64,000 bases of DNA from Gracilaria gracilis. Lineage: Eukaryota > Rhodophyta > Florideophyceae > Gracilariales > Gracilariaceae. Within the stretch, counting starts at the first letter, position 1, and each line of letters starts with the position of its first letter. The DNA is taken from contig JARGSG010000133.1 of assembly GCA_030374805.1 (NCBI GenBank), forward strand, positions 1 through 64,000, given 5' to 3'. Below the pieces are notes generated by a model. That model saw only the letters and a program-made list of their open reading frames with translations. It ran no database searches and was not told where the DNA came from. A program made the translations under genes and the position numbers. Shown in pieces: positions 1 through 10,652 of this stretch.

Positions 1-3000
1 GGCTGGCTTCATGCATGTTTCCAAAGCTGTCGGGCGTCGTATGGTGGCTCCCAAGATCGTTTGGGGTTTCAAGGCAAGGTGGACTGGGTGTAGTTCCAGC
101 AGTAGCCATGCGAGGAGGTAGAAGACGGTGGATTAGAGCGAGGAACCGGTGGATATGGGAGCGTGGTGGCTGGCTTCAGGCATGTTTCCAAAGTTGTTCG
201 GAGCGCCGTATGGTGCTCCCAAGATCGTTTGGGGGTTTCAAGGCAAAGGTGGACTGGGTGTGGTTCCAGCAGTAGCCATGCGAGGAGGTAGAAGACGGTG
301 GATTAGAGCGAGGAACCGGGGGATATGGGAGCGTGGTGGCTGGCTTCATGCATGTTTCCAAAGCTGTTCGGGCGTCGTATGGTGGCTCCCAAGATCGTTT
401 GGGGGTTTCAAGGCAAAGGTGGACTGGGTGTGGTTCCAGCAGTAGCCATGCGAGGAGGTAGAAGACGGTGGATTAGAGCGAGGAACCGGTGGATATGGGA
501 GCGTGGTGGCTGGCTTCATGCATGTTTCCAAAGGTGTTCGGGCGTCGTATGGTGGCTCCCAAGATCGTTTGGGGGGCTCAAGGCAAATGGTGGACTGTGT
601 GTGGTTCCAGCAGTAGCCATGCGAGGAGGTAGAAGACGGTGGATTAGAGCGAGGAACCGGTGGATATGGGAGCGTGGTGGCTGGCTTCATGCATGTTTCC
701 AAAGCTGTTCGGGCGTCGTATGGTGGCTCCCAAGATCGTTTGGGGGGCTCAAGGCAAATGGTGGACTGTGTGTGGTTCCAGCAGTAGCCATGCGAGGAGG
801 TAGAAGACGGTGGATTAGAGCTAGGAACCGGTGGATATGGGAGCGTGGTGGCTGGCTTCATGCATGTTTCCAAAGTTGTTCGGGCGCCGTATGGTGGCTC
901 CCAAGATCGTTTGGGGGGCTCAAGGCAAATGGTGGACTGTGTGTGGTTCCAGCAGTAGCCATGCGAGGAGGTAGAAGACGGTGAATTAGAGCGAGGAACC
1001 GGGGGATATGGGAGCGTGGTGGCTGGCTTCATGCATTTTTCCAAAGCTGTTCGGGCGTCGTATGGTGGCTCCCAAGATCGTTTTGGGGGCTCAAGGCAAA
1101 GGTGGACTGGGTGTGGTTCCAGCAGTAGCCATGCGAGGAGGTAGAAGACGGTGGATTAGAGCGAGGAACCGGTGGATATGGGAGCGTGGTGGCTGGCTTC
1201 ATGCATGTTTCCAAAGCTGTTCGGGCGTCGTATGGTGGCTCCCAAGATCGTTTGGGGGTTTCAAGGCAAAGGTGGACTGGGTGTGGTTCCAGCAGTAGCC
1301 ATGCGAGGAGGTAGAAGACGGTGGATTAGAGCGAGGAACCGGGGGATATGGGAGCGTGGTGGCTGGCTTCATGCATGTTTCCAAAGTTGTTCGGGCGCCG
1401 TATGGTGGCTCCCAAGATCGTTTGGGGGGCTCAAGGCAAATGGTGGACTGTGTGTGGTTCGAGCAGTAGCCATGCGAGGAGGTAGAAGACGGTGGATTAG
1501 AGCGAGGAACCGGTGGATATGGGAGCGTGGTGGCTGGCTTCATGCATGTTTCCAAAGTTGTTCGGGCGCCGTATGGTGGCTCCCAAGATCGTTTGGGGGT
1601 TTCAAGGCAAAGGTGGACTGGGTGTGGTTCCAGCAGTAGCCATGCGAGGAGGTAGAAGATGGTGAATTAGAGCGAGGAACCGGGGGATATGGGAGCGTGG
1701 TGGCTGGCTTCATGCATGTTTCCAAAGCTGTTCGGGCGTCGTATGGTGGCTCCCAAGATCGTTTGGGGGGCTCAAGGCAAATGGTGGACTCTGTGTGGTT
1801 CCAGCAGTAGCCATGCGAGGAGGTAGAAGACGGTGGATTAGAGCTAGGAACCGGTGGATATGGGAGCGTGGTGGCTGGCTTCATGCATGTTTCCAAAGCT
1901 GTTCGGGCGTCGTATGGTGGCTCCCAAGATCGTTTGGGGGTTTCAAGGCAAAGGTGGACTGGGTGTGGTTCCAGCAGTAGCCATGCGAGGAGGTAGAAGA
2001 CGGTGAATTAGAGCGAGGAACCGGGGGATATGGGAGCGTGGTGGCTGGCTTCATGCATGTTTCCAAAGGTGTTCGGGCGTCGTATGGTGGCTCCCAAGAT
2101 CGTTTGGGGGGCTCAAGGCAAATGGTGGACTCTGTGTGGTTCCAGCAGTAGCCATGCGAGGAGGTAGAAGACGGTGGATTAGAGCTAGGAACCGGTGGAT
2201 ATGGGAGCGTGGTGGCTGGCTTCATGCATGTTTCCAAAGGTGTTCGGGCGTCGTATGGTGGCTCCCAAGATCGTTTGGGGGTTTCAAGGCAAAGGTGGAC
2301 TGGGTGTGGTTCCAGCAGTAGCCATGCGAGGAGGTAGAAGACGGTGGATTAGAGCTAGGAACCGGTGGATATGGGAGCGTGGTGGCTGGCTTCATGCATG
2401 TTTCCAAAGTTGTTCGGGCGTCGTATGGTGGCTCCCAAGATCGTTTGGGGGTTTCAAGGCAAAGGTGGACTGGGTGTGGTTCCAGCAGTAGCCATGCGAG
2501 GAGGTAGAAGACGGTGGATTAGAGCGAGGAACCGGGGGATATGGGAGCGTGGTGGCTGGCTTCATGCATGTTTCCAAAGCTGTTCGGGCGTCGTATGGTG
2601 GCTCCCAAGATCGTTTGGGGGTTTCAAGGCAAAGGTGGACTGGGTGTGGTTCCAGCAGTAGCCATGCGAGGAGGTAGAAGACGGTGGATTAGAGCGAGGA
2701 ACCGGGGGATATGGGAGCGTGGTGGCTGGCTTCATGCATGTTTCCAAAGCTGTTCGGGCGTCGTATGGTGGCTCCCAAGATCGTTTGGGGGTTTCAAGGC
2801 AAAGGTGGACTGGGTGTAGTTCCAGCAGTAGCCATGCGAGGAGGTAGAAGACGGTGGATTAGAGCGAGGAACCGGTGGATATGGGAGCGTGGTGGCTGGC
2901 TTCATGCATGTTTCCAAAGTTGTTCGGGCGCCGTATGGTGGCTCCCAAGATCGTTTGGGGGTTTCAAGGCAAAGGTGGACTGGGTGTGGTTCCAGCAGTA

Positions 3001-3285
3001 GCCATGCGAGGAGGTAGAAGACGGTGGATTAGAGCGAGGAACCGGGGGATATGGGAGCGTGGTGGCTGGCTTCATGCATGTTTCCAAAGCTGTTCGGGCG
3101 TCGTATGGTGGCTCCCAAGATCGTTTGGGGGTTTCAAGGCAAAGGTGGACTGTGTGTGGTTCCAGCAGTAGCCATGCGAGGAGGTAGAAGACGGTGGATT
3201 AGAGCGAGGAACCGGGGGATATGGGAGCGTGGTGGCTGGCTTCATGCATGTTTCCAAAGTTGTTCGTTAGCCGTATGGTGGTCAC
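1..3285. repeat. Satellite array, ~170-bp monomer, about 19 copies
   Basis: The same monomer recurs at a step of 170 or 171 bp from base 1 to about 3285, where the last copy breaks off. Two monomer types are visible. The 170-bp type reads TTTGGGGGTTTCAAGGCAAA. The 171-bp type has GGGGGGCTCAAGGCAAATGG in the same place and an extra base. Between about 1540 and 2222 the two types alternate, giving a 341-bp two-monomer higher-order repeat; from 2222 on only the 170-bp type occurs. The open frames inside shift phase at each 170-bp monomer and are not genes. The array runs off the left end of the window. Confidence 0.97.
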
Positions 3286-3525
3286 TGAGAAGAATGCTTA
3301 AGTGCCTATCAGGCACCTGTAGACTGCGTGCGATTCGAAACATTTCTATATGAACCTTTATCATATCTGCATCATGGCTAGAAGTGGAAGTGGGTGACTT
3401 TCAAAGCGAGGTTTTAAACCCTGTATGAAATCCCAACTAAAAACCCCAATTTCTTCCAAAACTGGTATTTCCCACTGCTCTGTCCCATTGCACAAATCCC
3501 CTAACAGACCCGGGGTTTGTAAAAG
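3286..3525. other. Short single-copy spacer, no gene seen
   Basis: This spacer lies between the last satellite monomer and the telomeric tract. It is A/T- and C-rich, contains telomere-like fragments such as ATCCCCTAAC near 3507, and shows no convincing coding region. Confidence 0.6.
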
Positions 3526-3564
3526 AACCCTAAACCCCTAAACCCTAAACCCTAAAACCCCTAA
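3526..3564 (-). repeat. Interstitial telomeric repeats (CCCTAAA/CCCCTAAA)
   Basis: About five degenerate units of CCCTAAA, CCCCTAAA and CCCTAAAA lie in a row. The C-rich strand is on the plus strand, as expected for a chromosome end that faced left. The tract runs straight into the 5'-truncated PLE copy with TAA shared at the junction. The unit matches plant/algal TTTAGGG-type telomeres with an occasional extra G. Confidence 0.9.
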
Positions 3565-3764
3565 GCCGAAAGCGTCAGATTCAAATTTACACCACGTTTT
3601 GGCATGATTTTTGGAAAAATCAAAAACGTGGCACGCGCACCACGCAGCGCGATGACTTGTTGCAAATTCATAACGGACAAGTTGTAACGGCTGACAGGCA
3701 TCGTTGGAACGATGACGAGGATGATTAGTTGTCTAGTTACGTACAACGGTAAGTAGGTGACGCG

Positions 3765-3860
3765 ATACACGTGCAACATACACGTGCAATATACACGTGC
3801 ATATACACGTGCAATGTAGAAGAGTAGAGCAGTGCTAGGGTATTTGGAGGCTATATAAGG
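3765..3860 (+). promoter_or_regulatory. PLE internal promoter: four CACGTG boxes plus TATA
   Basis: CACGTG hexamers lie at 3768-3773, 3781-3786, 3794-3799 and 3806-3811, each within a TACACGTGCA repeat. A TATATAA box follows at 3852-3858 in GGCTATATAAGGGG. The same arrangement recurs in every unit, with TATATAA at 7107, 10356, 13606, 16861, 18535 and 21784. In a tandem array this 3' region of one unit would drive the next. The promoter role is inferred from the motifs; CACGTG is a known bHLH/bZIP site. Confidence 0.7.
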
Positions 3861-3910
3861 GGCCCCGGACTCCCCTCCGGTCTCCTTCTCTCCTCCTCAT
3901 CCCACCATCG

Positions 3911-3946
3911 GGCACTGAAGAGTCGTAAAGACGAAAGCGCTCTGCC
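3911..3946 (+). ncRNA. Hammerhead ribozyme core, type I, unit 0
   Basis: In order: GGCA (stem I strand), CTGAAGA (catalytic box CUGANGA), GTC-GTAAA-GAC (stem-loop II), GAAA, GCGC (stem III), TC, then TGCC pairing with GGCA. All conserved core positions of a hammerhead are present. Predicted cleavage is after C3942. Stem III has no loop: AGCGCT is self-complementary, so the active form may be a dimer. Hammerheads are known in Penelope-like elements. Confidence 0.85.
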
Positions 3947-4146
3947 AACCTTTCTCTCCCTCCCTTCCCCTCTCCCCTCCACTCCCTTTCCCCCTCCCTT
4001 TCCGAAGACTCTCTAGTCTTTAAGCCGTCTCTCCCCCCCCTCCCTTTCATTCTGCGCGACGCTGCACACCCTCAACGCAGTTATTCAACCAAAACCCCTA
4101 AACCTTCGCGGGGTAGTTGCCGTCGCCGATCATATCTCTCTTCACC

Positions 4147-5036
4147 ATGCCTCGTCGTACTCGCCAGACGCCAGAGGAACAGGTCGAAGAAGTGAAGCCA
4201 TCGAACAAGTCGAAGAAACTCCACCCGAGGCTGAACAGCCGGAGTATACCGACGATGAGCTCTTCGACCTTGTGAAGCCTCACTTGAATCAAGTCTTCGC
4301 TCCTTATCGCAAGAAGATTCAAGTGATGGATGAGAAGATCGCCCGCAGAAGCATCATCCTGGATGAGCTGATGAAGCATCAAGACAACCAGACACTCCCC
4401 AAGTCTATTGTCGTGCCTCGTATGCCACAATTGCCCAGCTCCCAGGTTGATGAATTCAGCTCCAAGTTCAAGGATCTAGCCGAGTCGTTTCGCCACACAG
4501 ACACTCGACCTCGTCGTCAAAGCCAGAGCACAGGACCTGAAGTCCATAGCAGGCGAGAGGAAAGATCTTTTTGCTGAAGCCGTCGAGAAGTTGGAGGAAT
4601 CCCTCATGGAAGCGTACAATGTCGTTCATCAAATGACAAAGTCGCAGATGCCTCCACTTCTTGAACGTTATAAGGAACTTCTCTTGACATCACTTGAGAA
4701 AGCCCGGCTTCAGACCGAACTTAAGAGCTCCTTTGGTAACTTCGTGGATAATGAGAAGAAGAATGCCGGGCTCCTGAAGAGATCCGCTGCCGAGGCCGAT
4801 GAAGAGGAGGCCCCGCAAGGGGTCGATCGGCTGCGGAAGGAGATCCAGGCGCTTAAGAAGGATATCAAATCCCTTAAGACTTCTTATATCCCCCCCAAGA
4901 CCCCCAAACCCCAGGGTGGTAAGCCCAAACCTAAAGCTGGTAAGGGTAAGCAGGGGAAAGCGAAGACCAAAGGAAAGAGCCGAAGCCGAAAAACGGGAAG
5001 CAAGGCGCCGCCGGACGGGGCGCCAAGCAAAATTAA
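4147..5036 (+). pseudogene. PLE ORF1, unit 1, frameshifted
   Basis: Same protein as the intact copies at 10653 and 17157. A T is missing near 4193 (GAAGAAGTGAAG instead of GAAGAAGTTGAAG), an extra T sits near 4490, and an extra base lies near 4978. Reading starts at the ATG in TTCACCATGCCTCG, as in all units. Confidence 0.85.
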
Positions 5037-5090
5037 ACTGTTCACGGCCTAGGAAACCCCATTCCTTCAAGTCTCAAGAAATGAAGTACA

Positions 5091-6983
5091 ACCCACCGGT
5101 TGGAATCAACGACAAGGACGTACCATATGAAGTCAAGAAGGTACTGTCTGTCGGTGGTGGCTTCGTTCTTAGAACACCGCTGAAAGTTTGTCTTCAAGAC
5201 ACAGTGGATCAAGTGTTCAAGGCTTTAGGAAAGGGGCCAGGGAGAGTCGACATCCCAACCAACATACGTGTGAAAGGAAAGATTGAGAGACAAGTCACAC
5301 GTATGGGGATTGAGCGACCTCCCTCCTTGCATCTAACATTGATGCGAGGAATCAAGTACATCAAGAAGATGGGTTGGGTCGTCAAAGCAGCAGATAAGAA
5401 CCTCGGGCTCACGCTAAATGAGTCGCGAGTTCTATGACGACTTGGTGCATAAGGAGATTCACGAGGGTGCATTCTCTGAGGTCAGTTCCTTCCCCCCATG
5501 AAGGGCTCCTCAGTAACCTCAAGATGATCCTTGACATATGCTTCCAGAAGCCTCGAGTACATCAAGAAAATGATGAAGTATGCCGAGAGCGCCAAGGAAC
5601 CAGCCCCCTTCTATGTACTACCGAAGATCCACAAGCCGACGGTCAAGTCTAGACCGATCACCGCCTCACATTCATATATCACAGGTGGTCTGTCTAGACA
5701 ATTGAGTGCCCTCCTCAACAAAGAGGTGCTCAAGATACCAGCCATTTCAGTGAATAGCTAGCAGACCGTACGGCAATTGGAACATATACGCCTACCCTCG
5801 GACTGTGTCTTCCTGACATATGACGTGGAAAGGTGTTACCACCCCACAATCGACATCAAGGACGCCATTCGAGTGTTGGTCCGTGAACTACCCAAAGTGT
5901 TCATGGCTAACAATGGCTTTTGGTGTCGAGTGCTACAGTTCATCATGAATCACAACTATGTTTTTTGATGGACATGGGGTACATAGGCAGGTAATTGGAA
6001 CAGCGACAGGGACAGCAGTAGCCCCTGCTTTCGCTAACCTTTACTTGTTCTATAAGTTCCGAAGGATCTTCAAGGAATTTGTCAGAGGAGTTATCATAAA
6101 TCGTCGTTACATTGATGATGGACTGGTAATTACTCGGGACAGGGAGACTGCTGACAACCTCATGCAAAGGCTGAACACTTGTTCTAACCTGCGTATGACT
6201 TGGGATATCAGTAACAAGAAGGCAGTCTACCTGGACCTGGAGATACACAAAGGACGGAGGTTCTTCTTCCACAACATTGTGGATATACGGGTGTACACCA
6301 AGCCCATCTCCAAGTTCCTGTATCTCCACGGCAAATCCAACCATCCCACGCATACGTACACCGGTATAGTCAAAGGAGAAATGATTCGATATCTCCGCAA
6401 CACCAGTGATGAACGTACGTGGAAGGCCAAGGTGGCTCGGCTATTCCGGATGCTGGCACAGCGAGGATACACTGGAAAGTATCTACGTGCCGCGCTGGAC
6501 TATGTCAGCTACCGTGACAGGGCGAAATACCTCGAACGAGCCACTCCGAAGGACCCGCCTTTTGGAGATCTGGTGAAGTGTCGATTCCACCCGCAACTGA
6601 AGGCTTATTGGCGCCAGCTGGAAAACTGGCTGGAATGCCAATTGCCACGTCATGGAATCCGAGGGAAATGGCCACGTGTCCTGCTGTACTTGCGGGGCGA
6701 CAGTGTCAGCCGCCATGTCATCAGTGCCATACCATATTGTTATAAGTCTGCAGACTTGCTTAAAGGTGCGCACGGCCGCCCAGGAAAACGGATCGCTAAG
6801 AGGGCCAATACTCGCATAAGCCGAAAGCGTCAGATTCAAATTTACACCACGTTTTGGCATGATTTTTGGAAAAATCAAAAACGTGGCACGCGCACCACGC
6901 AGCGCGATGACTTGTTGCAAATTCATAACGGACAAGTTGTAACGGCTGACAGGCATCGTTGGAACGATGACGAGGATGATTAG
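5091..6983 (+). pseudogene. PLE ORF2 reverse transcriptase, unit 1, frameshifted with nonsense codon
   Basis: Compared with the 631-aa copies, this one has an extra A near 5418, an extra C near 5498, an extra A near 5556, an extra T near 5964, an in-frame 3-nt insertion near 5840, and TGG to TAG at 5759-5761. The C-terminal half from YIDD to the TAG at 6981 is open. It is not expected to make a full RT. Confidence 0.88.
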
Positions 6984-7165
6984 TTGTCTAGTTACGTACA
7001 ACGGTAAGTAGGTTACGCGATACACGTGCAACATACACGTGCAATATACACGTGCATATACACGTGCAATGTAGAAGAGTAGAGCAGTGCTAGGGTATTT
7101 GGAGGCTATATAAGGGGCCCCGGACTCCCCTCCGGTCTCCTTCTCTCCTCCTCATCCCACCATCG

Positions 7166-7201
7166 GGCACTGAAGAGTCGTAAAGACGAAAGCGCTCTGC
7201 C
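7166..7201 (+). ncRNA. Hammerhead ribozyme core, unit 1
   Basis: Same core as at 3911: GGCA, CTGAAGA, GTC-GTAAA-GAC, GAAA, GCGC, TC, TGCC. Predicted cleavage is after 7197, so cleavage at this site and at 3942 would release a 3255-nt unit-length RNA. Confidence 0.85.
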
Positions 7202-7403
7202 AACCTTTCTCTCCCTCCCTTCCCCTCTCCCCTCCCCTCCCTTTCCCCCTCCCTTTCCGAAGACTCTCTAGTCTTTAAGCCGTCTCTCTCCCCCCCCTCC
7301 CTTTCATTCTGCGCGACGCTGCACACCCTCAACGCAGTTATTCAACCAAAACCCCTAAACCTTCGCGGGGTAGTTGCCGTCGCCGATCATATCTCTCTTC
7401 ACC

Positions 7404-8292
7404 ATGCCTCGTCGTACTCGCCAGACGCCAGAGGAACAGGTCGAAGAAGTTGAAGCCATCGAACAAGTCGAAGAAACTCCACCCGAGGCTGAACAGCCGG
7501 AGTATACCGACGATGAGCTCTTCGACCTTGTGAAGCCTCACTTGAATCAAGTCTTCGCTCCTTATCGCAAGAAGATTCGAGTGATGGATGAGAAGATCGC
7601 CCGCAGAAGCATCATCCTGGATGAGCTGATGAAGCATCAAGACAACCAGACACTCCCCAAGTCTATTGTCGTGCCTCGTATGCCACAATTGCCCAGCTCC
7701 CAGGTTGATGAATTCAGCTCCAAGTTCAAGGACCTAGCCGAGTCGTTCGCCACACAGACACTCGACCTCGTCGTCAAAGCCAGAGCACAGGACCTGAAGT
7801 CCATAGCAGGCGAGAGGAAAGATCTTTTTGCTGAAGCCGTCGAGAAGTTGGAGGAATCCCTCATGGAAGCGTACAATGTCGTTCATCAAATGACAAAGTC
7901 GCAGATGCCTCCACTTCTTGAACGTTATAAGGAACTTCTCTTGACATCACTTGAGAAAGCCCGGCTTCAGACCGAACTTAAGAGCTCCTTTGGTAACTTC
8001 GTGGATAATGAGAAAGAAGAATGCCGGGCTCCTGAAGAGATCCGCTGCCGAGGCCGATGAAGAGGAGGCCCCGCAAGGGGTCGATCGGCTGCGGAAGGAG
8101 ATCCAGGCGCTTAAGAAGGATATCAAATCCCTTAAGACTTCTTATATCCCCCCCAAGACCCCCAAACCCCAGGGTGGTAAGCCCAAACCTAAAGCTGGTA
8201 AGGGTAAGCAGGGGAAAGCGAAGACCAAAGGAAAGCCGAAGCCGAAAAACGGGAAGCAAGGCGCCGCCGGACGGGGCGCCAAGCAAAATTAA
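7404..8292 (+). pseudogene. PLE ORF1, unit 2, one frameshift
   Basis: Identical in layout to the intact ORF1 copies, but one extra A in GAGAAAGAAGAATG near 8013 shifts the frame, leaving about 218 codons. The basic Lys-rich tail continues in another frame to the TAA at 8290. Confidence 0.85.
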
Positions 8293-8336
8293 ACTGTTCA
8301 CGGCCTAGGAAACCCCATTCCTTCAAGTCTCAAGAA

Positions 8337-10232
8337 ATGAAGTACAACCCACCGGTTGGAATCAACGACAAGGACGTACCATATGAAGTCAAGAAGGTAC
8401 TGTCTGTCGGTGGTGGCTTCGTTCTTAGAACACCGCTGAAAGTTTGTCTTCAAGACACAGTGGATCAAGTGTTCAAGGCTTTAGGAAAGGGGCCAGGGAG
8501 AGTCGACATCCCAACCAACATACGTGTGAAAGGAAAGATTGAGAGACAAGTCACACGTATGGGGATTGAGCGACCTCCCTCCTTGCATCTAACATTGATG
8601 CGAGGAATCAAGTACATCAAGAAGATGGGTTGGGTCGTCAAAGCAGCAGATAAGAACCTCGGGCTCACGCTAATGAGTCGCGAGTTCTATGACGACTTGG
8701 TGCATAAGGAGATTCACGAGGGTGCATTCTCTGAGGTCAGTTCCTTCCCCCATGAAGGGCTCCTCAGTAACCTCAAGATGATCCTTGACATATGCTTCCA
8801 GAAGCCTCGGTACATCAAGAAAATGATGAAGTATGCCGAGAGCGCCAAGGAACCAGCCCCCTTCTATGTACTACCGAAGATCCACAAGCCGACGGTCAAG
8901 TCTAGACCGATCACCGCCTCACATTCATATATCACAGGTGGTCTGTCTAGACAATTGAGTGCCCTCCTCAACAAAGAGGTGCTCAAGATACCAGCCATTT
9001 CAGTGAATAGCTGGCAGACCGTACGGCAATTGGAACATATACGCCTACCCTCGGACTGTGTCTTCCTGACATATGACGTGGAAAGGTGTTACCCCACAAT
9101 CGACATCAAGGACGCCATTCGAGTGTTGGTCCGTGAACTACCCAAAGTGTTCATGGCTAACAATGGCTTTTGGTGTCGAGTGCTACAGTTCATCATGAAT
9201 CACAACTATGTTTTTGATGGACATGGGGTACATAGGCAGGTAATTGGAACAGCGACAGGGACAGCAGTAGCCCCTGCTTTCGCTAACCTTTACTTGTTCT
9301 ATAAGTTCCGAAGGATCTTCAAGGAATTTGTCAGAAGAGTTATCATAAATCGTCGTTACATTGATGATGGACTGGTAATTACTCGGGACAGGGAGACTGC
9401 TGACAACCTCATGCAAAGGCTGAACACTTGTTCTAACCTGCGTATGACTTGGGATATCAGTAACAAGAAGGCAGTCTACCTGGACCTGGAGATACACAAA
9501 GGACGGAGGTTCTTCTTCCACAACATTGTGGATATACGGGTGTACACCAAGCCCATCTCCAAGTTCCTGTATCTCCACGGCAAATCCAACCATCCCACGC
9601 ATACGTTCACCGGTATAGTCAAAGGAGAAATGATTCGATATCTCCGCAACACCAGTGATGAACGTACGTGGAAGGCCAAGGTGGCTCGGCTATTCCGGAT
9701 GCTGGCACAGCGAGGATACACTGGAAAGTATCTACGTGCCGCGCTGGACTATGTCAGCTACCGTGACAGGGCGAAATACCTCGAACGAGCCACTCCGAAG
9801 GACCCGCCTTTTGGAGATCTGGTGAAGTGTCGATTCCACCCGCAACTGAAGGCTTATTGGCGCCAGCTGGAAAACTGGCTGGAATGCCAATTGCCACGTC
9901 ATGGAATCCGAGGGAAATGGCCACGTGTCCTGCTGTACTTGCGGGGCGACAGTGTCAGCCGCCATGTCATCAGTGCCATACCATATTGTTATAAGTCTGC
10001 AGACTTGCTTAAAGGTGCGCACGGCCGCCCAGGAAAACGGATCGCTAAGAGGGCCAATACTCGCATAAGCCGAAAGCGTCAGATTCAAATTTACACCACG
10101 TTTTGGCATGATTTTTGGAAAAATCAAAAACGTGGCACGCGCACCACGCAGCGCGATGACTTGTTGCAAATTCATAACGGACAAGTTGTAACGGCTGACA
10201 GGCATCGTTGGAACGATGACGAGGATGATTAG
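8337..10232 (+). CDS. PLE ORF2: Penelope-like reverse transcriptase (631 aa), unit 2
   Basis: Complete open frame from ATG to TAG. PKIHKP at residues ~180-185 is a signature of Penelope-like RTs. Motif A is YDVERCYPTI with the catalytic Asp at 247. Motif B is GTATGTAVAPAFANLY around 304-319. Motif C is YIDD with Asp 343/344. The rest (residues ~350-631) covers the RT thumb and a basic tail, with no GIY-YIG endonuclease. Its job would be copying element RNA onto a free DNA end, likely the telomere. ORF2 starts 45 nt after the ORF1 stop. The RT family is sure; telomere use is inferred from the 3' end of the unit. Confidence 0.93.
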   Translation: MKYNPPVGINDKDVPYEVKKVLSVGGGFVLRTPLKVCLQDTVDQVFKALGKGPGRVDIPTNIRVKGKIERQVTRMGIERPPSLHLTLMRGIKYIKKMGWVVKAADKNLGLTLMSREFYDDLVHKEIHEGAFSEVSSFPHEGLLSNLKMILDICFQKPRYIKKMMKYAESAKEPAPFYVLPKIHKPTVKSRPITASHSYITGGLSRQLSALLNKEVLKIPAISVNSWQTVRQLEHIRLPSDCVFLTYDVERCYPTIDIKDAIRVLVRELPKVFMANNGFWCRVLQFIMNHNYVFDGHGVHRQVIGTATGTAVAPAFANLYLFYKFRRIFKEFVRRVIINRRYIDDGLVITRDRETADNLMQRLNTCSNLRMTWDISNKKAVYLDLEIHKGRRFFFHNIVDIRVYTKPISKFLYLHGKSNHPTHTFTGIVKGEMIRYLRNTSDERTWKAKVARLFRMLAQRGYTGKYLRAALDYVSYRDRAKYLERATPKDPPFGDLVKCRFHPQLKAYWRQLENWLECQLPRHGIRGKWPRVLLYLRGDSVSRHVISAIPYCYKSADLLKGAHGRPGKRIAKRANTRISRKRQIQIYTTFWHDFWKNQKRGTRTTQRDDLLQIHNGQVVTADRHRWNDDEDD

Positions 10233-10414
10233 TTGTCTAGTTACGTACAACGGTAAGTAGGTTACGCGATACACGTGCAACATACACGTGCAATATACAC
10301 GTGCATATACACGTGCAATGTAGAAGAGTAGAGCAGTGCTAGGGTATTTGGAGGCTATATAAGGGGCCCCGGACTCCCCTCCGGTCTCCTTCTCTCCTCC
10401 TCATCCCACCATCG

Positions 10415-10450
10415 GGCACTGAAGAGTCGTAAAGACGAAAGCGCTCTGCC
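10415..10450 (+). ncRNA. Hammerhead ribozyme core, unit 2
   Basis: All core elements are identical to the copy at 3911. Predicted cleavage is after 10446. Confidence 0.85.
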
Positions 10451-10652
10451 AACCTTTCTCTCCCTCCCTTCCCCTCTCCCCTCCACTCCCTTTCCCCCTC
10501 CCTTTCCGAAGACTCTCTAGTCTTTAAGCCGTCTCTCTCCCCCCCCTCCCTTTCATTCTGCGCGACGCTGCACACCCTCAACGCAGTTATTCAACCAAAA
10601 CCCCTAAACCTTCGCGGGGTAGTTGCCGTCGCCGATCATATCTCTCTTCACC

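Larger units (their letters stand above)
3562..4104 (+). mobile_element. PLE unit 0: 5'-truncated copy, 3' region only
   Basis: This copy keeps only the last ~55 codons of ORF2 (to the TAG at 3726-3728) and the complete 3' region: CACGTG boxes, TATA box, hammerhead and CCCCTAAACC end. Its truncated 5' end is fused to telomeric repeats. That is the outcome expected if an element added to a chromosome end was eroded and then capped by telomerase. Confidence 0.9.
4105..7361 (+). mobile_element. PLE unit 1 (3257 bp), both ORFs broken
   Basis: Full-length unit with several single-base indels relative to units 2-6. Most are in short homopolymers, so either decay or unpolished sequence could explain them. 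Confidence 0.9.
7362..10610 (+). mobile_element. PLE unit 2 (3249 bp), ORF2 intact
   Basis: Full-length unit with a single ORF1 frameshift and an open 631-aa RT. Ends in CCCCTAAACC. Confidence 0.92.

Noticed and set aside
15-3353. Open frames of 60-230 aa across the satellite on both strands
   Set aside because: They repeat with the 170/171-bp monomer and change phase with 170-bp monomers; stop codons appear accordingly.
6483-7034. 183-aa minus-strand ORF repeated in each PLE unit
   Set aside because: It is antisense to the RT C-terminus and the CACGTG promoter; its open state follows from the coding constraint on the plus strand.
7374-7403. Upstream TTG start adding ten residues to PLE ORF1
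   Set aside because: The ATG at MPRRTR lies in a good context and the upstream part is within the 5' untranslated region; nothing supports TTG initiation.
8337-10232. ORF2 as a group II intron, LINE or telomerase RT
   Set aside because: PKIHKP and the motif A/B/C spacing fit PLEs. There is no intron maturase domain, no APE or GIY-YIG endonuclease and no TERT-specific T motif or TEN domain that I can see.
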